Source: DATDCY01 sp031406795 [NCBI: Candidatus Rokuibacteriota bacterium]
Lineage (GTDB): Bacteria > JAUVQV01
Direction of reading: 5' to 3'
Length of the DNA stretch: 64,000 bases
Assembly: GCA_031406795.1 (NCBI GenBank)
Contig: JANOHV010000072.1
Coordinates: forward strand, 1-64,000
Shown here: positions 18,046-28,775 of the stretch, in pieces
Layout: the number at the start of each line of letters is the position of its first letter
Position numbering within the stretch: the first letter of the stretch is position 1
Notes under the pieces: generated by a model
Database searches by the model: none
Seen by the model: the letters and a program-made list of their open reading frames with translations, nothing else
What the model was told of the DNA's origin: nothing
Position numbers and translations under genes: made by a program

Positions 18046-19194
18046 TCATCCGGCGCGGCCCGGCGGCGCGAGCAGCTCGCCGTAGAGCCGTTCGGTCTGC
18101 GCCACGGTCGCCTCGATCCGGTAGGCGTCCTCGATGCGCTTTCTGGCCAGCGCCCCCATCTCGCGCCGCCGCATCGGCCAGGCGGCGAGTTCGGCGAGGG
18201 CGCGGGCGAGCGCCCCGGCGTCGCCGGGCGGAACGACCAGCGCCTCGCGGCCGTCGACGACCATTTCGGGCACGGCGCCGACGGCGGTCGCCACGGTCGG
18301 CAGGCCGGCGGCCATCGCCTCCAGCAGCGCGTTGGGCATCCCCTCCACGAGCGAGGGGAGGGCGAAGATGTCCGCGCCGGCATACAGGAGCCAGGGGTCC
18401 GGGAGTGGTCCGAGAAAGCGCACGAACGGGCCCAGTCGCAACGCCTCGACCATGGCCACGAGCGAGCGGCGGGCGGGCCCGTCGCCCGCCAGCAGCAGCC
18501 GCGCGGTCGGGTGGACCTTGAGCAGCGCGTGGAAGGCGCCGACGAGGTGTGCGATGCCCTTCTCCTCGTGAAGGCGGCCCACGGAGGCGATCGCCAGGTC
18601 GGTCGGGAAGAGCCCGAGCCGCTTGCGCGCCTCGTCCCGCCCGAGTGCGAGCGCCGCGTCGGCCGCCGCGAGGTCGATGCCGTTCGGGATCACCACGCAG
18701 CGGCCGGGCTCCACCCCGAGCCGCTGCTGCAGGGCCGACGCGAGCCCGGCTGACTGCAGATGAAAGCGGGTGACCCGCGAACGGGTCCACCGGTCGGCGC
18801 GCAGCAGCCAGCCGCGGTCGGCCTCGGTGCTGCTGCGGTAGGAGTTGACGATCGCCCGCGCCCCGACGCGTCGCGCCGCCAGCCTCCCGAGCAAATGGGC
18901 CCGGAAGAGGAAGGAGTGGACGATGTCGAAACTCCGCCCGCCGAGCAGCCCCGGCAGCCGCCGGGCTTCCAGCAGGAGTTCGAGTGTCGCGAAGGCCCCG
19001 GTCTCGTCGCCGACCCCGGGCGAGAGCACTTCGACGCCGAGGCCGCGGATGCGCTCGGCGATTTCGCCCGGCGGCTTGAGCGAGACCACGGTCGGCTGCC
19101 AGCGCGAACGATCGAGCCGCCCCAGCAGCTGCCAGAGCGCGAGTTCCGACCCGCCGACGCCGCTCGAGGTGATCAGGTAGAGCACTCGTGCCAT
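18046..19194 (-). CDS. GT4-type glycosyltransferase
   Basis: A 382-residue GT-B-fold glycosyltransferase predicted to add a sugar to a lipid- or polysaccharide-linked acceptor at the cytoplasmic face of the membrane. The N-terminal half has VLYLITSSGVGGSELALW and DIVHSFLFRAHLLGRLAARR; the C-terminal half has IPNGIDL, SVGRLHEEKGIAHLV, LLLAGDGPARRSL, and the nucleotide-sugar motif SLVEGMPNALLEAMAAGLPTVAT (about residues 300-322). Substrates are unknown and no other polysaccharide genes are nearby. It heads the def-fmt run on the minus strand. The ATG at 19194 has no Shine-Dalgarno sequence and lies 9 bases after a TACAAT box; an upstream frame to 19395 runs through a repeat and is rejected. Confidence 0.88.
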   Translation of the reverse strand: MARVLYLITSSGVGGSELALWQLLGRLDRSRWQPTVVSLKPPGEIAERIRGLGVEVLSPGVGDETGAFATLELLLEARRLPGLLGGRSFDIVHSFLFRAHLLGRLAARRVGARAIVNSYRSSTEADRGWLLRADRWTRSRVTRFHLQSAGLASALQQRLGVEPGRCVVIPNGIDLAAADAALALGRDEARKRLGLFPTDLAIASVGRLHEEKGIAHLVGAFHALLKVHPTARLLLAGDGPARRSLVAMVEALRLGPFVRFLGPLPDPWLLYAGADIFALPSLVEGMPNALLEAMAAGLPTVATAVGAVPEMVVDGREALVVPPGDAGALARALAELAAWPMRRREMGALARKRIEDAYRIEATVAQTERLYGELLAPPGRAG

Positions 19195-19203
19195 AGGGAC
19201 GGC

Positions 19204-19209
19204 ATTGTA
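19204..19209 (-). promoter_or_regulatory. -10 box for the glycosyltransferase gene
   Basis: On the minus strand TACAAT lies 9 bases before the ATG. No good -35 is found. It fits the near-leaderless pattern noted elsewhere in the window. Confidence 0.35.
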
Positions 19210-19301
19210 GCGGTTTTCTTGACAGCGGAGCGACCTCGCCCCTACAATCCGCATGTTTTCGACGGGATGGCTGACGAGATGCCGATAACTTTTTACACGG
19301 A

Positions 19302-19425
19302 CAGATTGTTTAGAAAGGTCCAGGTGCAAGGCGCGCGAGCCCTGAGGAATGAGGCGTACGAGTAGTACGCCGCAGTGACGAAGGGCGAAGCGCAACGCCG
19401 CAGATGGGCCTTTCTAAACAATCTG
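19302..19425. repeat. 124-bp palindromic intergenic element, family A copy 1
   Basis: Terminal arms CAGATTGTTTAGAAAGGTCC (19302-19321) and its near-perfect reverse complement (19406-19425, one difference) enclose a centre GGCGTAC-GAGTA-GTACGCC (19362-19380 region). Between them lie GCAAGGCGC and GCAACGCCGC blocks. The same architecture recurs with different outer arms at 54217-54351. I have a memory of similar elements in Geobacter-like genomes but cannot confirm it here. The right arm ends five bases before the ribosome site of the M23 peptidase gene. Confidence 0.8.
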
Positions 19426-19437
19426 CAACGGAGGATC

Positions 19438-20784
19438 ATGAGCATCAACTGGAAGACTGCACTGGCGGGGACCGTGGCTGTCGCCGCGCTGGGGGCCGGC
19501 GTGTGGCTGGCGTTGCGCATGGAAGGCGAGCCGCCCGCGATCACGTTCCCGAAAGAGGTGCGCGCCTTCGGCCGCTCCACCGCCTGGGGCTTCGTCGTCG
19601 CAGACAAGAAGAGCGGCCTGCGCCAGGTGCGGGCCTGGGTGCGGCAGGGGGAGAAGTCCACGCCGGTTTTCTCCGAGGATTTCCCCGGCCGCGGTACGAA
19701 CCGGCGTGAGGTGAACCTGACGCTCGACCCGAAAGCGCTCGGCCTGGCCGATGGGGCGGCAACGCTCGTCGTGGCCGCGCTGGATCACTCGCTGAAGAAC
19801 TTCAAGGGCAACAGCGTCTTTCTCGAGACGCCGGTCACGATCGACACCGCGGCGCCGCGCCTGGACATCCTGAGCACGCAGTACAACGTCAATCGCGGCG
19901 GCGTCGGCGTCGTCGCCTACCGCCTGGGCGAAGCGGCGGCGCACACCGGGGTCACGGTCGGCGATCGTTTCTTCCCCGGCTACCCCGAGGCGGCGGGCGG
20001 GGCGGGAGCGTATGTCTGCTTCTTCGCGATTCCCCACGACGCGCCGGCCGCGCCGGCGTTCAGCCTGAGCGCGCGCGACGCCGCCGGCAACGAGGTGCGC
20101 CGCGCGTTCGCGGTCCGGCTGCTCGAAAAGGTCTTTCCCGCGGACGTCATCGACGTCTCCGACCGCTTCCTCGCCGCGAAGATCCCGGAGTTCAGCGCGG
20201 CGGACCCCTCGCTGCCGGCCGATCCGGTTGCGGCGTTTCTCGTCGTCAACCGCGACTGGCGCTCCCGCGACCACCAGCGCATCCGTGAGGCGTGCGCCGC
20301 GAGTTCGCCGGCCCGCCTCTGGGAGGGGCCGTTCCTGCAGATGCCGAACACGAAGAACATGGCGGGTTGGGCGCAGGCCCGCACCTACAAGCACAACGGG
20401 CAGATCATCGACCGCCAGACGCATCTCGGCCTCGACCTCGCCTCCACCGCCGGAGCGCCGGTGCCTGCGGCCAACGCCGGCACGGTGGTGTTCTCGGGCG
20501 ATCTCGGCATCTACGGCCAGGCGGTGATCCTCGACCACGGCCAGGGGGTCTTCTCGCTCTACGGGCACCTGAGCAGCCTCGGCGCCAAGCAGGGCGAGTC
20601 GGTGGCGCGCGGCGCTGCGGTCGGCGCGAGCGGCCAGACCGGGATGGCCGGCGGCGACCACCTGCACTTCTCGGTCCTGGTGAGCGGCACGTTCGTCAGC
20701 CCCGCGGAGTGGCTCGACGCGCACTGGATCGCCGATAATGTCGCGAACAAGCTCGCGCTATTCGGGGCGCCGGCGCCACGCTGA
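19438..20784 (+). CDS. M23-family (LytM-type) metallopeptidase
   Basis: A 448-residue envelope protein with an N-terminal transmembrane anchor or signal (about residues 7-27), a long periplasmic region and a C-terminal M23 zinc peptidase domain. The domain shows THLGLDLAS (first His and Asp ligands, about 324-332), YGHLSSL (about 377) and GGDHLHFSV (about 408-416). All ligands are present, so activity against peptidoglycan crosslinks is likely. The preceding region resembles Ig-like beta structure. The start at 19438 follows GGAGG; the earlier in-frame start at 19375 lies inside the palindromic element. Its stop overlaps the next gene (TGATG). Confidence 0.92.
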   Translation: MSINWKTALAGTVAVAALGAGVWLALRMEGEPPAITFPKEVRAFGRSTAWGFVVADKKSGLRQVRAWVRQGEKSTPVFSEDFPGRGTNRREVNLTLDPKALGLADGAATLVVAALDHSLKNFKGNSVFLETPVTIDTAAPRLDILSTQYNVNRGGVGVVAYRLGEAAAHTGVTVGDRFFPGYPEAAGGAGAYVCFFAIPHDAPAAPAFSLSARDAAGNEVRRAFAVRLLEKVFPADVIDVSDRFLAAKIPEFSAADPSLPADPVAAFLVVNRDWRSRDHQRIREACAASSPARLWEGPFLQMPNTKNMAGWAQARTYKHNGQIIDRQTHLGLDLASTAGAPVPAANAGTVVFSGDLGIYGQAVILDHGQGVFSLYGHLSSLGAKQGESVARGAAVGASGQTGMAGGDHLHFSVLVSGTFVSPAEWLDAHWIADNVANKLALFGAPAPR

Positions 20785-21536
20785 TGGAACAGCTGCTGAG
20801 TTTCGAGAACCTTGTCGCGCTGCTGACCCTGACGGCGATGGAGATCGTCCTCGGGATCGACAACATCGTCTTCCTCGCCATCCTCACGGGGAAACTCCCG
20901 CCGGCGCAGCAGGCGAAGGCGCGGCGGATCGGGCTGTTCCTCGCGATGTTCATGCGCATCGGCCTGCTGCTGACGCTGAGCTGGATCATGCGCCTGACGC
21001 AGCCACTCTTCAGCGCCTTCGGGCACGCGGTCTCCGGGCGGGATCTGATCCTGCTGATCGGGGGCGCGTTTCTGATATTCAAGGCCACGTGGGAGATCCA
21101 CGAAAACCTCGAGGTTCCCGGCACGCACGGCCCGAGCGGCCCCGCGCCCGCCTCCTTCGGCGCGGCGATCGCGCAGATCGTGGCGCTCGACATCATCTTT
21201 TCGCTCGACTCGGTGCTCGCGGCGGTCGGGATGGCCCGGCACATCGTCGTGATGGTCGTCGCCGTTGTCGTCGCGGTCGGGGTGATGCTCGTCTTCGCCG
21301 ACGCGGTCTGCCGGCTCATCGAGCGGCACCCGACGCTGAAGATGCTCGCGCTGTCGTTCCTGATGCTCATCGGCGTGATGTTGCTGGCCGAGGGGTCGGG
21401 CAAGCACATCGAGAAGGGCTACGTCTACTTCGCGATGGCGTTCTCGCTGGCCGTCGAGTTGCTGAACATGAGGATTCGCCCGCACGCGCCGCCGCACCCG
21501 CCGCCGCACCCGGTCCGGGACGAGGCCGCCGGTTGA
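20784..21536 (+). CDS. TerC-family integral membrane protein
   Basis: A 250-residue polytopic membrane protein. The family signatures MEIVLGIDNIVFLAILTG (about residues 18-36) and LDIIFSLDSVLAAVGMA (about 132-148) each place an acidic residue pair in a membrane helix, as in TerC/Alx-type proteins implicated in manganese export and tellurite resistance. Seven or so hydrophobic segments are visible; the C-terminus is His/Pro-rich (HAPPHPPPHP), possibly metal-binding. It is translationally coupled to the M23 gene by a one-base overlap. Confidence 0.93.
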   Translation: MEQLLSFENLVALLTLTAMEIVLGIDNIVFLAILTGKLPPAQQAKARRIGLFLAMFMRIGLLLTLSWIMRLTQPLFSAFGHAVSGRDLILLIGGAFLIFKATWEIHENLEVPGTHGPSGPAPASFGAAIAQIVALDIIFSLDSVLAAVGMARHIVVMVVAVVVAVGVMLVFADAVCRLIERHPTLKMLALSFLMLIGVMLLAEGSGKHIEKGYVYFAMAFSLAVELLNMRIRPHAPPHPPPHPVRDEAAG

Positions 21537-21647
21537 TCGCGCGCACCCTGCGCGAGGCCGTCTACAATATCGGCTGTCGCCTCGCCGGTTCCCCCGACGC
21601 CTCCGAGCAGGACATCTGCCTCTTCCGGAAGTTGCCCGCCGCCGCGG

Positions 21648-21677
21648 TTGACAACGGCCGGCGCTCTGGCGTACAAC
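21648..21677 (+). promoter_or_regulatory. Promoter of the trp operon
   Basis: TTGACA (21648-21653), an 18-base spacer and TACAAC (21672-21677). The leader peptide ATG begins 7 bases after the -10 box, so transcription would start at or one base before it. Confidence 0.65.
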
Positions 21678-21684
21678 TGGGCGC

Positions 21685-21756
21685 ATGAATCGTCCGCAGG
21701 CGGCAACTGAAATGTTCTGGTGGCGCTGGCCCGGCCCCGGCCTGCCCGCGGACTGA
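21685..21756 (+). CDS. trpL: trp operon leader peptide
   Basis: A 23-residue open frame with F-W-W-R-W at residues 11-15: three tryptophan codons within four (UGG UGG CGC UGG, 21718-21729), extremely unlikely by chance just upstream of trpE. Its end overlaps one strand of a predicted antiterminator, and a terminator hairpin follows. Ribosome stalling at these codons when charged tRNA-Trp is scarce should expose the antiterminator. It has no Shine-Dalgarno sequence and appears to be read from a leaderless transcript. Confidence 0.9.
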   Translation: MNRPQAATEMFWWRWPGPGLPAD

Positions 21757-21808
21757 GCGTAGCGAACAGCACCGAACACCGAGCAACGTCAGCAGCCGCG
21801 GGAAGGCC
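21739..21808 (+). promoter_or_regulatory. Antiterminator pairing of the trp attenuator
   Basis: GGCCTGCCCGCGGACTG (21739-21755) can pair with CAGCCGCGGGAAGGCC (21793-21808), leaving one mismatch and one bulged A. This pairing is mutually exclusive with the terminator stem, because both use 21793-21803. Confidence 0.8.
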
Positions 21809-21843
21809 GGGGGCACGGCCGATCCCGTGGCTGTTCTGTTTTC
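21791..21843 (+). terminator. trp attenuator terminator hairpin
   Basis: AGCAGCCGCGGGA (21791-21803) pairs over all 13 positions, two of them G-U, with TCCCGTGGCTGTT (21823-21835). The loop holds a further GGCCG/CGGCC stem (21805-21809 with 21816-21820). CTGTTTTC follows. It lies 35 bases after the leader peptide stop and about 80 bases before trpE, as expected for an attenuator. The remaining 21844-21925 includes a TGACGCGTCA palindrome (21850-21859) and no gene. Confidence 0.85.
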
Positions 21844-21925
21844 AGCGCCTGACGCGTCACGGGATCGTGGATGACCCCCCCTTTGCCGAAGGGGAAACAC
21901 GGGGCGCCGGAGAAAGCGAGGAGCG

Positions 21926-23395
21926 ATGTTCAACCCGACGAAGGAAGAGTTCAAGAAAAAGTGCAAGGAAGGGAACCTGATCCCGGTCTCGGCCGAGATC
22001 ATGGCCGATCTGGAGACGCCGGTCTCGGCGTTCCTGAAGCTCGGCGGCGGGCCGTACAGTTTTCTGCTCGAGAGCGTCGAGGGCGGCGGTGGCTCCGGCC
22101 GCTACTCGTTCCTCGGCACCGGGCCGCGCACGGTCTTCCGCGCCAAGGGGCGTCGCGCCGAGTTTCTCCGGGGGGGCGAGTGGGCCGGGCAGGACACCGG
22201 CGACCCCCTCGGGCTGCTGCAGGACGAGCTGGCGCGCTACAAGGTCGTCCCGGACGAGAGGCTCCCCCCCTTCGCGGGCGGAGCGGTCGGCTACCTCGCC
22301 TACGACGCCGTGCGGTGGTTCGAACGGCTGCCTTCGCGGCTCAAGGACGATCTCGATCTCCCGGACGCCTGCTTCATGCTCACCGACACGATGCTCGCGT
22401 TCGACCGCCACACCAACAAGATCACGGTCATGGCGCTTGCGCACGTCCAGGGCAAGCCGGACGCGGCCTACACCAAGGCGGTGCTGGCGATCCAGTCGGT
22501 GATCGAGGCGCTCAAGCGGCCGCTGCCGCAGGACGCCGTGTCCTACCTCGGCGGGGCGGAGTCCCGGGGCTTCAAGAGCAAGGTCTCGCAGCCGCGGTTC
22601 CACAAGATGGTCGAGGCGGCCAAGGAGCACATCCGCGCCGGCGACATCCTGCAGACGGTGCTCTCGCTGCGCTTCGAGGCGCCGCTGTACGCCGACTCCT
22701 TCGCGGTCTACCGCAGCCTGCGCGTGCTCAACCCCTCGCCCTACATGTTCTATCTGAACTTCGGCGAGTTCGCGCTCGTCGGCGCCTCCCCCGAGCTGAT
22801 GGTGAAGAAGATCGGCAACGAGGCCACCGTGCGGCCGATCGCCGGGACGCGGCCGCGCGGCGCGACGCCCGAGGAGGACCGCCACCTGGAGCGCGAGCTG
22901 CGCGCCGACGAGAAGGAGCGCGCGGAGCACGTGATGCTCGTCGATCTGGGCCGCAACGATCTGGGCCGCGTCTGCCTCCCCGGGACCGTGAAGGTCGCCG
23001 ACTACATGAACGTCGACCGCTACTCGCACGTGATGCACCTGGTGTCGACGGTCACGGGGCAGCTCAAGCCCGGGACGAGCGCGTTCGATCTCGTGCGCGC
23101 GACCTTCCCGGCGGGGACGGTCAGCGGCGCGCCGAAGATCCGCGCGATGGAGATCATCGAGAAGCTCGAGCCGCACCGGCGCGGCCCGTACGCCGGGATG
23201 GTCGGGTACTTCGACTACTCGGGCAATTTCGACTCGGCGATCACGATCCGCACCGTGCTGGCCAAGGAGGGAAGGGCCTACATCCAGACCGGCGCCGGGA
23301 TCGTCGCGGACTCGGTGGCCGAGCGCGAGTACCAGGAGTGCAAGCACAAAGCGCGAGCGCTCGTGCGCGCCGTCGAAATGGCGCAGGGCAGCTGA
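21926..23395 (+). CDS. trpE: Anthranilate synthase component I
   Basis: Converts chorismate and ammonia to anthranilate, the first step of tryptophan synthesis. The 489-residue protein has the LLES tryptophan-feedback element near residue 48, the chorismate-binding core with PIAGTRPRGA (about 304-313), ERAEHVMLVDLGRNDLGRVC (about 330), and the C-terminal FPAGTVSGAPKIRAMEIIE and PYAGMVGYFDYSGNFDSAI blocks. A GAGGAG site lies close before the ATG. Expression should be under the attenuator just upstream as well as allosteric control. Confidence 0.99.
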   Translation: MFNPTKEEFKKKCKEGNLIPVSAEIMADLETPVSAFLKLGGGPYSFLLESVEGGGGSGRYSFLGTGPRTVFRAKGRRAEFLRGGEWAGQDTGDPLGLLQDELARYKVVPDERLPPFAGGAVGYLAYDAVRWFERLPSRLKDDLDLPDACFMLTDTMLAFDRHTNKITVMALAHVQGKPDAAYTKAVLAIQSVIEALKRPLPQDAVSYLGGAESRGFKSKVSQPRFHKMVEAAKEHIRAGDILQTVLSLRFEAPLYADSFAVYRSLRVLNPSPYMFYLNFGEFALVGASPELMVKKIGNEATVRPIAGTRPRGATPEEDRHLERELRADEKERAEHVMLVDLGRNDLGRVCLPGTVKVADYMNVDRYSHVMHLVSTVTGQLKPGTSAFDLVRATFPAGTVSGAPKIRAMEIIEKLEPHRRGPYAGMVGYFDYSGNFDSAITIRTVLAKEGRAYIQTGAGIVADSVAEREYQECKHKARALVRAVEMAQGS

Positions 23396-23416
23396 GTGCG
23401 CTACGGTTCATGCGAG

Positions 23417-23487
23417 CCGTTCGTGCTGAGCCCGTCGAAGCATGAATGGGCGAGCCGTCCACCCTTCGACAAGCTCAGGGCGAACGG
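23417..23487. repeat. Palindromic repeat with TTCGAC..CTCAGGGCGAA arms between trpE and trpGD
   Basis: CCGTTCGTGCTGAGCCCGTC (from 23417) and the inverse of CCCTTCGACAAGCTCAGGGC (from 23462) are inverted copies of about 26 bases with about five mismatches. The arm sequence is of a REP-like type that I remember as common in many bacterial genomes. It sits in the 138-base gap inside the operon. Confidence 0.65.
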
Positions 23488-23533
23488 GTACTCCTTTCAT
23501 GAACGGCATTACAGATAGGGGGGATATGCGGCG

Positions 23534-25162
<1,629 letters not shown>

Positions 25163-25173
25163 GCCCGTTCTCG

Positions 25174-25246
25174 CGGGCGGGGATGAACCCCGCCCCTACG
25201 GAGAGACGAAGCGACAGGTCGTAGGGGAGGGGTTCACCCCCTCCCG
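25174..25246. repeat. Inverted pair of GGGCGGGG-type palindromes, family B copy 1 (trpGD/trpC)
   Basis: Two 26-base palindromic units, CGGGCGGGGATGAACCCCGC with its CCCTAC tail (25174-25199) and GTAGGGGAGGGGTTCACCCC with CTCCCG (25221-25246), face each other. Four other copies or clusters occur in this window. Each unit can form a GC-rich hairpin in RNA. Confidence 0.75.
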
Positions 25247-25262
25247 ACAGGGGAAGGGAACG

Positions 25263-26123
25263 ATGACTGAGGCACGAAATTTTCTCGAGCGCATGCGTCC
25301 CTTGCAGGAGCAGCGCGTGCGCGAGGCCCGGCTGCGGCGCTCGGCCGCGGCTCTGGAGGCGCTGGCGGGCAAGCGCCCGGCGCCGAAGGACTTCGCCGGC
25401 GCCCTGCGGCGGCCCCCCGGCGGGCGGGTGCGACTGATCGCCGAAGTCAAGAAGGCCTCGCCCTCGGCGGGTGTGATCCGGGAGGGCGACCCGCTCTTCT
25501 TCGCGCGCGCGATGGCGGGCGGAGGGGCGGCCGCGATTTCCGTCCTGACCGAGGAGAGCTTCTTCAAGGGTTCGCTCGACGATCTGGCGCGCATCGCCGC
25601 GGGCGTTCCGGTCCCCGTGATGCGCAAGGATTTCCTGGTCGACCCCTATCAACTGCTCGAAGCCCGCGCTGCCGGAGCCTCGGCGGCGCTGTTGATCGTG
25701 GCCCTGCTCGACGATACGCAACTGGCGAAGATGCTGGCCGAAGCGGCGGCGCTCGGTCTCGCGGCGCTCGTTGAAGTGCATGACCGGCCGGAGTTGGAGC
25801 GGGCGCTGGCTGCCGGCGCGGGTATCGTCGGCATCAACAACCGCAATCTGCAGACGCTCAGGGTCGACACGGAGACCACGTACGCGCTGCGCGCGCTGGT
25901 GCCTGCCGGCACGATTGTCGTCAGCGAGAGCGGTCAGCGCACGCGGGCGGATCTCGACCGGCTCGCCGCCGCCGGCGTCGACGCCGTTCTCATCGGCGAG
26001 GCGATCATGCGCGAGGCGGACATCGAGGGGAAGGTGCGCGAATTGTCGGGAACGACGGTGAACCCCTATCTGGAGGCGGAGATGCAGAAGCGGTTGCGCG
26101 AGGGGGGCCTGGAAGCCCGGTGA
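25263..26123 (+). CDS. trpC: Indole-3-glycerol phosphate synthase
   Basis: Closes the ring of carboxyphenylaminodeoxyribulose phosphate to give indole-3-glycerol phosphate. The 286-residue TIM-barrel protein shows LIAEVKKASPSAGVI (catalytic Lys, about residue 61), SVLTEESFFKGS (about 98), VMRKDFLVDPYQL (about 120), LVEVHD, GINNRNLQTL (about 197) and VSESGQRTRADL. It overlaps trpF by four bases at a GTGA junction. Confidence 0.99.
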   Translation: MTEARNFLERMRPLQEQRVREARLRRSAAALEALAGKRPAPKDFAGALRRPPGGRVRLIAEVKKASPSAGVIREGDPLFFARAMAGGGAAAISVLTEESFFKGSLDDLARIAAGVPVPVMRKDFLVDPYQLLEARAAGASAALLIVALLDDTQLAKMLAEAAALGLAALVEVHDRPELERALAAGAGIVGINNRNLQTLRVDTETTYALRALVPAGTIVVSESGQRTRADLDRLAAAGVDAVLIGEAIMREADIEGKVRELSGTTVNPYLEAEMQKRLREGGLEAR

Positions 26124-26749
26124 GCGACCCCCGCATCACCCGCGTCAAGATCTGCGGCCTGACGAATCTGGCCGACGCCTGGGCGGCTCGGGAAGCCGGC
26201 GCCGACTTTCTGGGGTTCGTCTTCGCGCCCAGCCCGCGCCGCGTCGATCCGGAGGCGGCCCGCGGCTTCTGGCGGGAGCTGCCGCGGGGCGTGCCGACCG
26301 TCGCCGTCTTCCGCGACCAGACGCTGGAAGAAGTCGAGGAGGTTCTGCGGCTCGTGCGGCCGGATTTCCTGCAATTTCACGGCCGGGAAACTCCCGGTTT
26401 CTGCCGCGTCTTCGAGCGGCCGGTGATCCGCGCGTTTCCGGCGCGGATCACCGGCGATCTGACGATTGCCGCGGCCTTCGTCGACGTCGCCGGGTTCTTC
26501 CTCGTCGATGTGCCCAAGGGGGACGCCGGCACCCTCGCGGCGGATGTCGCGCAGGCGGCGGTCGCCTTGCCGAAGCCGGTATTGCTCGCCGGCGGGTTGA
26601 CCCCGGCGAACGTGGGCGCGATCGTCGAGCGCTTCCGGCCCTTCGGGGTGGATGTGGCCAGCGGCGTGGAGTCCTCGCCGGGGGTGAAGGACCACGCGCT
26701 GCTGCGCGAGTTCATCGGCAACGCGAAGGCCGGCTGCCGGGAACGGTAA
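26120..26749 (+). CDS. trpF: Phosphoribosylanthranilate isomerase
   Basis: Isomerises phosphoribosylanthranilate to the carboxyphenylamino compound used by TrpC. The 209-residue TIM barrel starts at a GTG overlapping the trpC stop, with VKICGLTNLADA (catalytic Cys about 12), GADFLGFVFAPSPRRV, VAVFRDQ, LQFHG, AGGLTPANV (about 154) and the phosphate-binding GVDVASGVESSPGVKD (about 174-189). It ends the first trp transcription unit; the next gene points the other way. Confidence 0.98.
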   Translation: MSDPRITRVKICGLTNLADAWAAREAGADFLGFVFAPSPRRVDPEAARGFWRELPRGVPTVAVFRDQTLEEVEEVLRLVRPDFLQFHGRETPGFCRVFERPVIRAFPARITGDLTIAAAFVDVAGFFLVDVPKGDAGTLAADVAQAAVALPKPVLLAGGLTPANVGAIVERFRPFGVDVASGVESSPGVKDHALLREFIGNAKAGCRER

Positions 26750-26775
26750 TCGCCGGGGGCCCGGGCCTGCGGGCG

Positions 26776-27384
26776 CTATTCGGCCCCCAGGCCGGTGGAG
26801 AACATGATGCCCGCCGCCACCATGAGCTCGTCGACGATGCCGATGGTGTACCGGGCCTCGACGAAGGGAATGACCGTCCAGCCGGTGTTGAAGGTGCTGC
26901 CGACGGACAGGGCGAAACTGACGCCCGAGTCGCTCTGGTACTTTTCCTGCAGCGTCTGCAGTTTGTTGTAGCGGCTCAGGAGCGCGGCGGCGGTGACATC
27001 CTCGTCGGCCGGCTGGAGTCCATGATCGTAGGTGCGCTTCGCGAAAAGCAGGCCGGCGCCGGCGTAGAGGTTCGCACCCTGGCCGACGGCGATCGTCGTG
27101 AACTCGTAGAGCACGTGCAGGCCGGCATCCCACGCCCGCGACTCGACGGCCAGCCCGTCGACGTCGTCGTACACGGAGGAGTCGAAGAACTTGTGGTAGT
27201 CGGCGGCGACTCGCAGCCCCGGGACGTAATCGTCGAGATCGATTTCGACGCGCGGCCCGACGCCGAAATTATTGGACGTGCCGAGATTCGCCGTCGCGCC
27301 GATCCGCAGATCGAGCCCCTGGGCCTGGGCGTTGAAGGCCAGGAGCAGCACTGCCGCGCCGATGGCGCCGATCGCTTTCTTCAT
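26776..27384 (-). CDS. Small outer-membrane beta-barrel protein
   Basis: A 202-residue exported protein with a signal peptide (about 1-21, cleavage after AQA) and alternating aromatic/hydrophobic strands ending in a strand-like GIMFSTGLGAE. It resembles OmpA-like or OmpW-like eight-stranded barrels but lacks any extra domain. It shares the phrase FGVG-x-RVE and V-P-x-L with the protein at 32544-33065, so the two are probable paralogues. It starts at ATG 27384 after GGGAGGAT; an upstream in-frame start at 27429 is not needed. It lies on the opposite strand between trpF and trpB and splits the trp genes. Function unknown. Confidence 0.8.
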   Translation of the reverse strand: MKKAIGAIGAAVLLLAFNAQAQGLDLRIGATANLGTSNNFGVGPRVEIDLDDYVPGLRVAADYHKFFDSSVYDDVDGLAVESRAWDAGLHVLYEFTTIAVGQGANLYAGAGLLFAKRTYDHGLQPADEDVTAAALLSRYNKLQTLQEKYQSDSGVSFALSVGSTFNTGWTVIPFVEARYTIGIVDELMVAAGIMFSTGLGAE

Positions 27385-27529
27385 CGTCGATCCTCCCGAA
27401 TGGCGCAGATTTCCCAAGTGTCCCTGCACGGAATCTAGCCACTATCGCCGGGTACGTCAATGACCGCACGCACACCGCCCGGCTCCCGTCCGGCTCCCGG
27501 CAGCGGCCTCGGGCGCTGCGGCAGGCTTG

Positions 27530-27538
27530 TGCTATGAT
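27530..27538 (+). promoter_or_regulatory. Extended -10 promoter of trpBA
   Basis: TGC-TATGAT, an extended -10 box, ends 7 bases before ATG 27546. No -35 box is seen at 17 bases. It implies that trpBA is transcribed independently of the attenuated trpE operon. Confidence 0.5.
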
Positions 27539-27545
27539 CTCGGAC

Positions 27546-28761
<1,216 letters not shown>

Positions 28762-28775
<14 letters not shown>

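Noticed and set aside
18046-18383. Upstream extension of def to a 306-residue frame
   Set aside because: It overlaps the glycosyltransferase in another frame; peptide deformylase starts cleanly at 17978.
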